NCBI RefSeq assembly: GCF_944387275.1
Contig: NZ_CALXEG010000028.1
Location: 1-40,537, forward strand
DNA length: 40,537 nucleotides
From: an uncultured Pseudoflavonifractor sp.
Lineage (GTDB): Bacteria > Bacillota > Clostridia > Oscillospirales > Oscillospiraceae
Direction of reading: 5' to 3'
Both the position numbers and the translations under genes were made by a program. Within the stretch, counting starts at the first letter, position 1, and every line of letters starts with the position of its first letter. Shown piece after piece: positions 37,962 to 40,537 of the stretch. Under the pieces are notes generated by a model. It had not been told where the DNA came from, did no database searches, and saw only the letters and a program-made list of their open reading frames with translations.

Positions 37962-39005
37962 ATGGCAAAAAAGGAAAAGGCGGACAGCGCCGCCTATCAG
38001 AAGCTGAAAAAGGACATTGCCGACGGCACCATCGGCCGGCTCTACGTGTTCTACGGGGAGGAGGCCTACCTGCGGGACTTCTACCTGGGGCAGATGAAGA
38101 AAAAGCTCCTGCCCGCGGGCATGGAGGAGTTCAACCTCCACACCATGTCGGGCAAGGAGTTTGACATCAAGCGCCTGGCCCAGATGGTGGACTGCCTGCC
38201 CATGATGAGTGAGCGCACCCTGATTGTGGTCAGCGACTACGACCTCTACAAGGGGGACAAGGAGGGCCTCACCGCCCTCTTTGCAGACCTGCCCGACTAT
38301 GTGTGCCTGGTCTTTGTCTACGACCTCATTGAGTACAAGGCGGACGCCCGCACCAAGCTGGCCGCCGCCCTGAAGGAGCACGGCAGCGTGGTCAACTTCG
38401 CCCGGCAGGAGCAGGGGGACCTGGTGGACTGGGTCCGCCGCCGCTTCCGTGCCACCGACCACGACATCGGCTCCGAGGAGGCCAAGTACCTCATCTTCCT
38501 CTGCGGCGACCTGATGAACGGCCTCATCTCGGAGATCGGCAAGATCGGCTCCTATGCCAAGAACCACCGCATCACCCGCCAGGACATCGACGCCGTGGCC
38601 ACGCCCCAGCTGGACGCGGTGGTGTTCCAGATGACCGACGCCATCGCCGCCGGCAACTTCGAGCGGGCTGCCGCCGTCCTGGGGGACCTGTACCACATGC
38701 AGGAGGCCCCCATCAAGATCCTGGCCGTTCTGGGGAGGCAGCTCCGGCAGCTCTACTCCGCCCGGCTGGCCATTGAGAACCGGAAGGGCACCTCTTATCT
38801 GATGGAGCTGTGGGGCATGCGCTCGGCCTACCCGGCGGAGAAGCTGATGCAGTCGGCCCGCCGGTTCTCTCTGCCCTGGTGCCGCCGGGCGGTGATCCGC
38901 TGCGGGGAGATGGACCTGGCCATGAAGTCCACCGGCGCCGACGGGGAAGAGCTGCTCACCCAGTTTCTGCTGGAGCTGGCGGGGGCCTCGTCCCGAAAGC
39001 GCTGA
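37962..39005 (+). CDS. holA: DNA polymerase III delta subunit
   Basis: A 347-residue HolA clamp-loader subunit. It opens the beta clamp during replication. Visible marks are the N-terminal LYVFYGEEAYLRDFY, then LPMMSERTLIVVSDYD and the C-terminal collar domain (AVLGRQLRQLYSARLA). ATG 37962 follows AAGGGGGAA. It lies 25 bases after comEC, in the conserved comEC-holA order. Confidence 0.96.
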   Translation: MAKKEKADSAAYQKLKKDIADGTIGRLYVFYGEEAYLRDFYLGQMKKKLLPAGMEEFNLHTMSGKEFDIKRLAQMVDCLPMMSERTLIVVSDYDLYKGDKEGLTALFADLPDYVCLVFVYDLIEYKADARTKLAAALKEHGSVVNFARQEQGDLVDWVRRRFRATDHDIGSEEAKYLIFLCGDLMNGLISEIGKIGSYAKNHRITRQDIDAVATPQLDAVVFQMTDAIAAGNFERAAAVLGDLYHMQEAPIKILAVLGRQLRQLYSARLAIENRKGTSYLMELWGMRSAYPAEKLMQSARRFSLPWCRRAVIRCGEMDLAMKSTGADGEELLTQFLLELAGASSRKR

Positions 39006-39032
39006 AAACGCCGGACAGGAGAGATACCAACT

Positions 39033-39644
39033 ATGCTGAAAATCAAGGAAGCCGTGGTGGTGGAGGGGCGTTACGACAAGAACACCCTCTCCCAGCTGGT
39101 GGATACCATTATTATTGAGACGAAGGGCTTCGGCATCTTCAAGGACAGCGAGCGGCTCTCCCTGCTCCGCCGTCTGGCCAGGGAGCGGGGACTGGTGGTG
39201 CTCACCGACTCGGACGGCGCGGGCTTTGTGATCCGCAACTTTCTCAAGGGGGCTATCCCGCCCGGGCAGGTGAAGCACGCCTATATCCCCGACCTCTTCG
39301 GCAAGGAGCGCCGCAAGCGCCAGCCAGGGAAGGAGGGCAAGCTGGGGGTGGAGGGCATGCGCCCCCAGGTGCTGGAGGAGGCGCTGCGCCGTGCGGGGGT
39401 CACCTTCCTGGATCAAGAGTCGGGGGAGAACATATCCCGCCGCCCCATCACCAAGGCGGACCTGTTTGCCGCCGGGCTGTCCGGCGGACCGGACTCCGCC
39501 CAGCGCCGCCAGGCCCTGCTGCGCCGTCTGAATCTGCCAGAGCACATGACGGCCAACGCCATGCTGGAGGCGCTGAACGTGTTTTGTACCTATGAGGAGT
39601 TTCAGAGCGCCCTTTCTGCCTCTGAGGAGGCGCAGGAACCGTAA
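39033..39644 (+). CDS. Toprim protein, RNase M5-like (DUF4093)
   Basis: A 203-residue protein. Its N-terminal Toprim domain has the Glu in VVVEGRYDK and the Asp pair in LTDSDGAG, the metal-binding set of RNase M5 and primases. The C-terminal half (DUF4093) contains RPQVLEEALRRAG. RNase M5 trims 5S rRNA precursors; this relative may do so. ATG 39033 follows GGAGAG. The gene is 27 bases after holA and probably in the same operon. Confidence 0.9.
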   Translation: MLKIKEAVVVEGRYDKNTLSQLVDTIIIETKGFGIFKDSERLSLLRRLARERGLVVLTDSDGAGFVIRNFLKGAIPPGQVKHAYIPDLFGKERRKRQPGKEGKLGVEGMRPQVLEEALRRAGVTFLDQESGENISRRPITKADLFAAGLSGGPDSAQRRQALLRRLNLPEHMTANAMLEALNVFCTYEEFQSALSASEEAQEP

Positions 39645-39697
39645 AATTCATTCCGGGCATCTCCCAAAAATTATTTTCGAAAAAGCGAAAAAAACCC

Positions 39698-39726
39698 TTT
39701 ACAAACTCCGACCAGTATGCTATGAT
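39698..39726 (+). promoter_or_regulatory. perR promoter
   Basis: TTTACA (39698-39703), 17 bp and TATGAT (39721-39726). No perfect PerR box is seen, though the following AATTACTAC is AT-rich. Confidence 0.78.
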
Positions 39727-39766
39727 AATCCTGCAAACAAGAATTACTACTGATAAGGAGGCGAGT

Positions 39767-40171
39767 ATGGAACGCACCATCCGGTACAGCAAAAAGCGTG
39801 AGGCCATTCTGGAGGCCATCTGCTCCACCGATATCCACCCCTCGGCTGACTGGATCTATCAGCGGCTCAAGCCCGCCCATCCGGATCTGTCGCTGGGCAC
39901 GGTCTACCGGAACCTGAACTTTTTCCGGGAGCAGGGGACGGTACAGTGTGTGGCAGTGGTCAACGGACAGGAGCGCTTTGATGCAAACGTCCGCCCGCAC
40001 AACCACTTTATCTGTGACTGCTGCGGCGCTGTGATCGATCTGCATCAGATTCCGGTGGACGCCGGGCTGGACCGGCAGGTCAGCGAGACGTACGGACTCC
40101 AGGTTCACCACCACGACCTTGTTTTCCACGGCACCTGCGCAGAATGCAGGGAGAAAAGCCAGATCAGTTGA
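39767..40171 (+). CDS. perR: Peroxide-responsive Fur-family repressor PerR
   Basis: A 134-residue Fur-family protein that fits PerR better than Fur. The regulatory metal ligands of PerR can be read: His in DIHPSADWIY, Asp in ERFDANV, His-x-His in RPHNHF and Asp in VIDLH. Structural zinc cysteines are CDCCG and CAEC. PerR senses peroxide by metal-catalysed histidine oxidation and derepresses peroxide defence genes. ATG 39767 follows AAGGAGG. Rubrerythrin, a classic PerR target, starts 37 bases downstream. Confidence 0.93.
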   Translation: MERTIRYSKKREAILEAICSTDIHPSADWIYQRLKPAHPDLSLGTVYRNLNFFREQGTVQCVAVVNGQERFDANVRPHNHFICDCCGAVIDLHQIPVDAGLDRQVSETYGLQVHHHDLVFHGTCAECREKSQIS

Positions 40172-40208
40172 ATAAAACAAAAAATCAAAAAATTAGGAGG
40201 AAATCAAC

Positions 40209-40537
40209 ATGAAGAAGTTTGTGTGCACCGTCTGTGGTTATGTCTACGAGGGCGAGACCGCTCCCGAGTTCTGCCCCATCTGCAAGGCTCCCAAGGAGAA
40301 GTTCAAGGAGCAGACCGGCGAGAAGAGCTGGGCCGCCGAGCACGTGGTCGGCGTGGCCAAGGGTGTGGACGAGAGCATCCTGCAGGGCCTGCGTGAGAAC
40401 TTCCAGGGCGAGTGCTCCGAGGTCGGTATGTACCTGGCCATGGCCCGTGTGGCTCACCGCGAGGGCTATCCCGAGATCGGCCTGTACTGGGAGAAGGCCG
40501 CCTATGAGGAGGCCGAGCACGCCGCCAAGTTCGCCGA
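40209..40537 (+). CDS. rbr: Reverse rubrerythrin, N-terminal part (cut by window edge)
   Basis: The first 109 codons of a rubrerythrin with reversed order. The rubredoxin-like iron site comes first: [10 protein letters not shown] (residues 6-15) and FCPICKAP (about 21-28). The di-iron ferritin-like domain follows ([13 protein letters not shown], then EEAEHAAKF). Such revRbr proteins reduce hydrogen peroxide (and help with oxygen) in anaerobes such as Clostridium. ATG 40209 follows AGGAGG by 8 bases. It likely belongs to the PerR regulon. Confidence 0.95.
   Translation, partial: MKKFVCTVCGYVYEGETAPEFCPICKAPKEKFKEQTGEKSWAAEHVVGVAKGVDESILQGLRENFQGECSEVGMYLAMARVAHREGYPEIGLYWEKAAYEEAEHAAKFA

Noticed and set aside
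1-40537. tRNA, rRNA, transposase, integrase and toxin-antitoxin genes
   Set aside because: Looked for by characteristic motifs and structures; none could be supported in this window.

Overview
This window reads as chromosome from a GC-rich, anaerobic Firmicute, most likely a gut Oscillospiraceae of the Flavonifractor/Lawsonibacter kind (inference). The evidence is strong AGGAGG-type ribosome binding sites, frequent GTG/TTG starts, sigma-A type promoters, a SAM-I riboswitch, the Firmicute gene orders comEC-holA and mltG-U32 peptidase, and a PerR plus reverse-rubrerythrin oxygen defence. No rRNA, tRNA, phage, transposase or CRISPR array was seen. Most genes are housekeeping or cell-surface genes.

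Layout. 1-4.0 kb: end of ahcY, a PadR/DUF2812 membrane pair under its own promoter, then metK behind a SAM-I riboswitch (methyl cycle). 4.0-6.8 kb: a GT4 glycosyltransferase and a Wzy/O-antigen-ligase-like membrane protein (surface polysaccharide). 6.9-9.9 kb, minus strand: csoR-copA with a CopZ-like domain at the end of CopA (copper export) behind a clear CsoR-type promoter/operator. 10-11.3 kb, minus strand: a membrane GT2. 11.3-11.7 kb: an AT-rich control region. 11.7-15 kb: a membrane-anchored MerR regulator, a YbjQ protein and an ABC exporter. 15-18.2 kb: a lipoprotein and an SLH-anchored S41 protease. 18.2-21.8 kb: DUF1638, WecG/TagA, an atypical thymidylate kinase, a DJ-1 protein and 5-formyl-THF cyclo-ligase. 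A 55-residue cysteine-rich protein lies opposite.

22-26 kb: mltG, a U32 (TrhP-like) protein, a free-standing FakA C-terminal domain and an acyltransferase. 26-30.2 kb, minus strand: GH3 glycosidase, GtrA membrane protein and LacI regulator as one tight operon. 30.4-33.8 kb, minus strand: a membrane-anchored GH3 with permuted domain order and a very recent internal duplication, divergent from a TetR regulator. Its promoter holds a perfect palindrome between -35 and -10. 34.7-35.4 kb: hinT, then a displaced second copy of the hinT 3' end and repeat-like hairpins. 35.4-39.6 kb: XRE regulator, comEC, holA and an RNase M5-like Toprim protein. 39.7 kb to the end: perR and a reverse rubrerythrin cut by the window edge.

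No single wholly new system stands out. The most unusual points are the hinT 3'-end duplication whose only coding differences are synonymous (possible integration scar), the self-anchored MerR/YbjQ/ABC operon, the permuted GH3 with duplicated extracellular domain and divergent TetR control, the in-frame CopA-CopZ arrangement with an internal ribosome binding site, and the orphan FakA C-domain.
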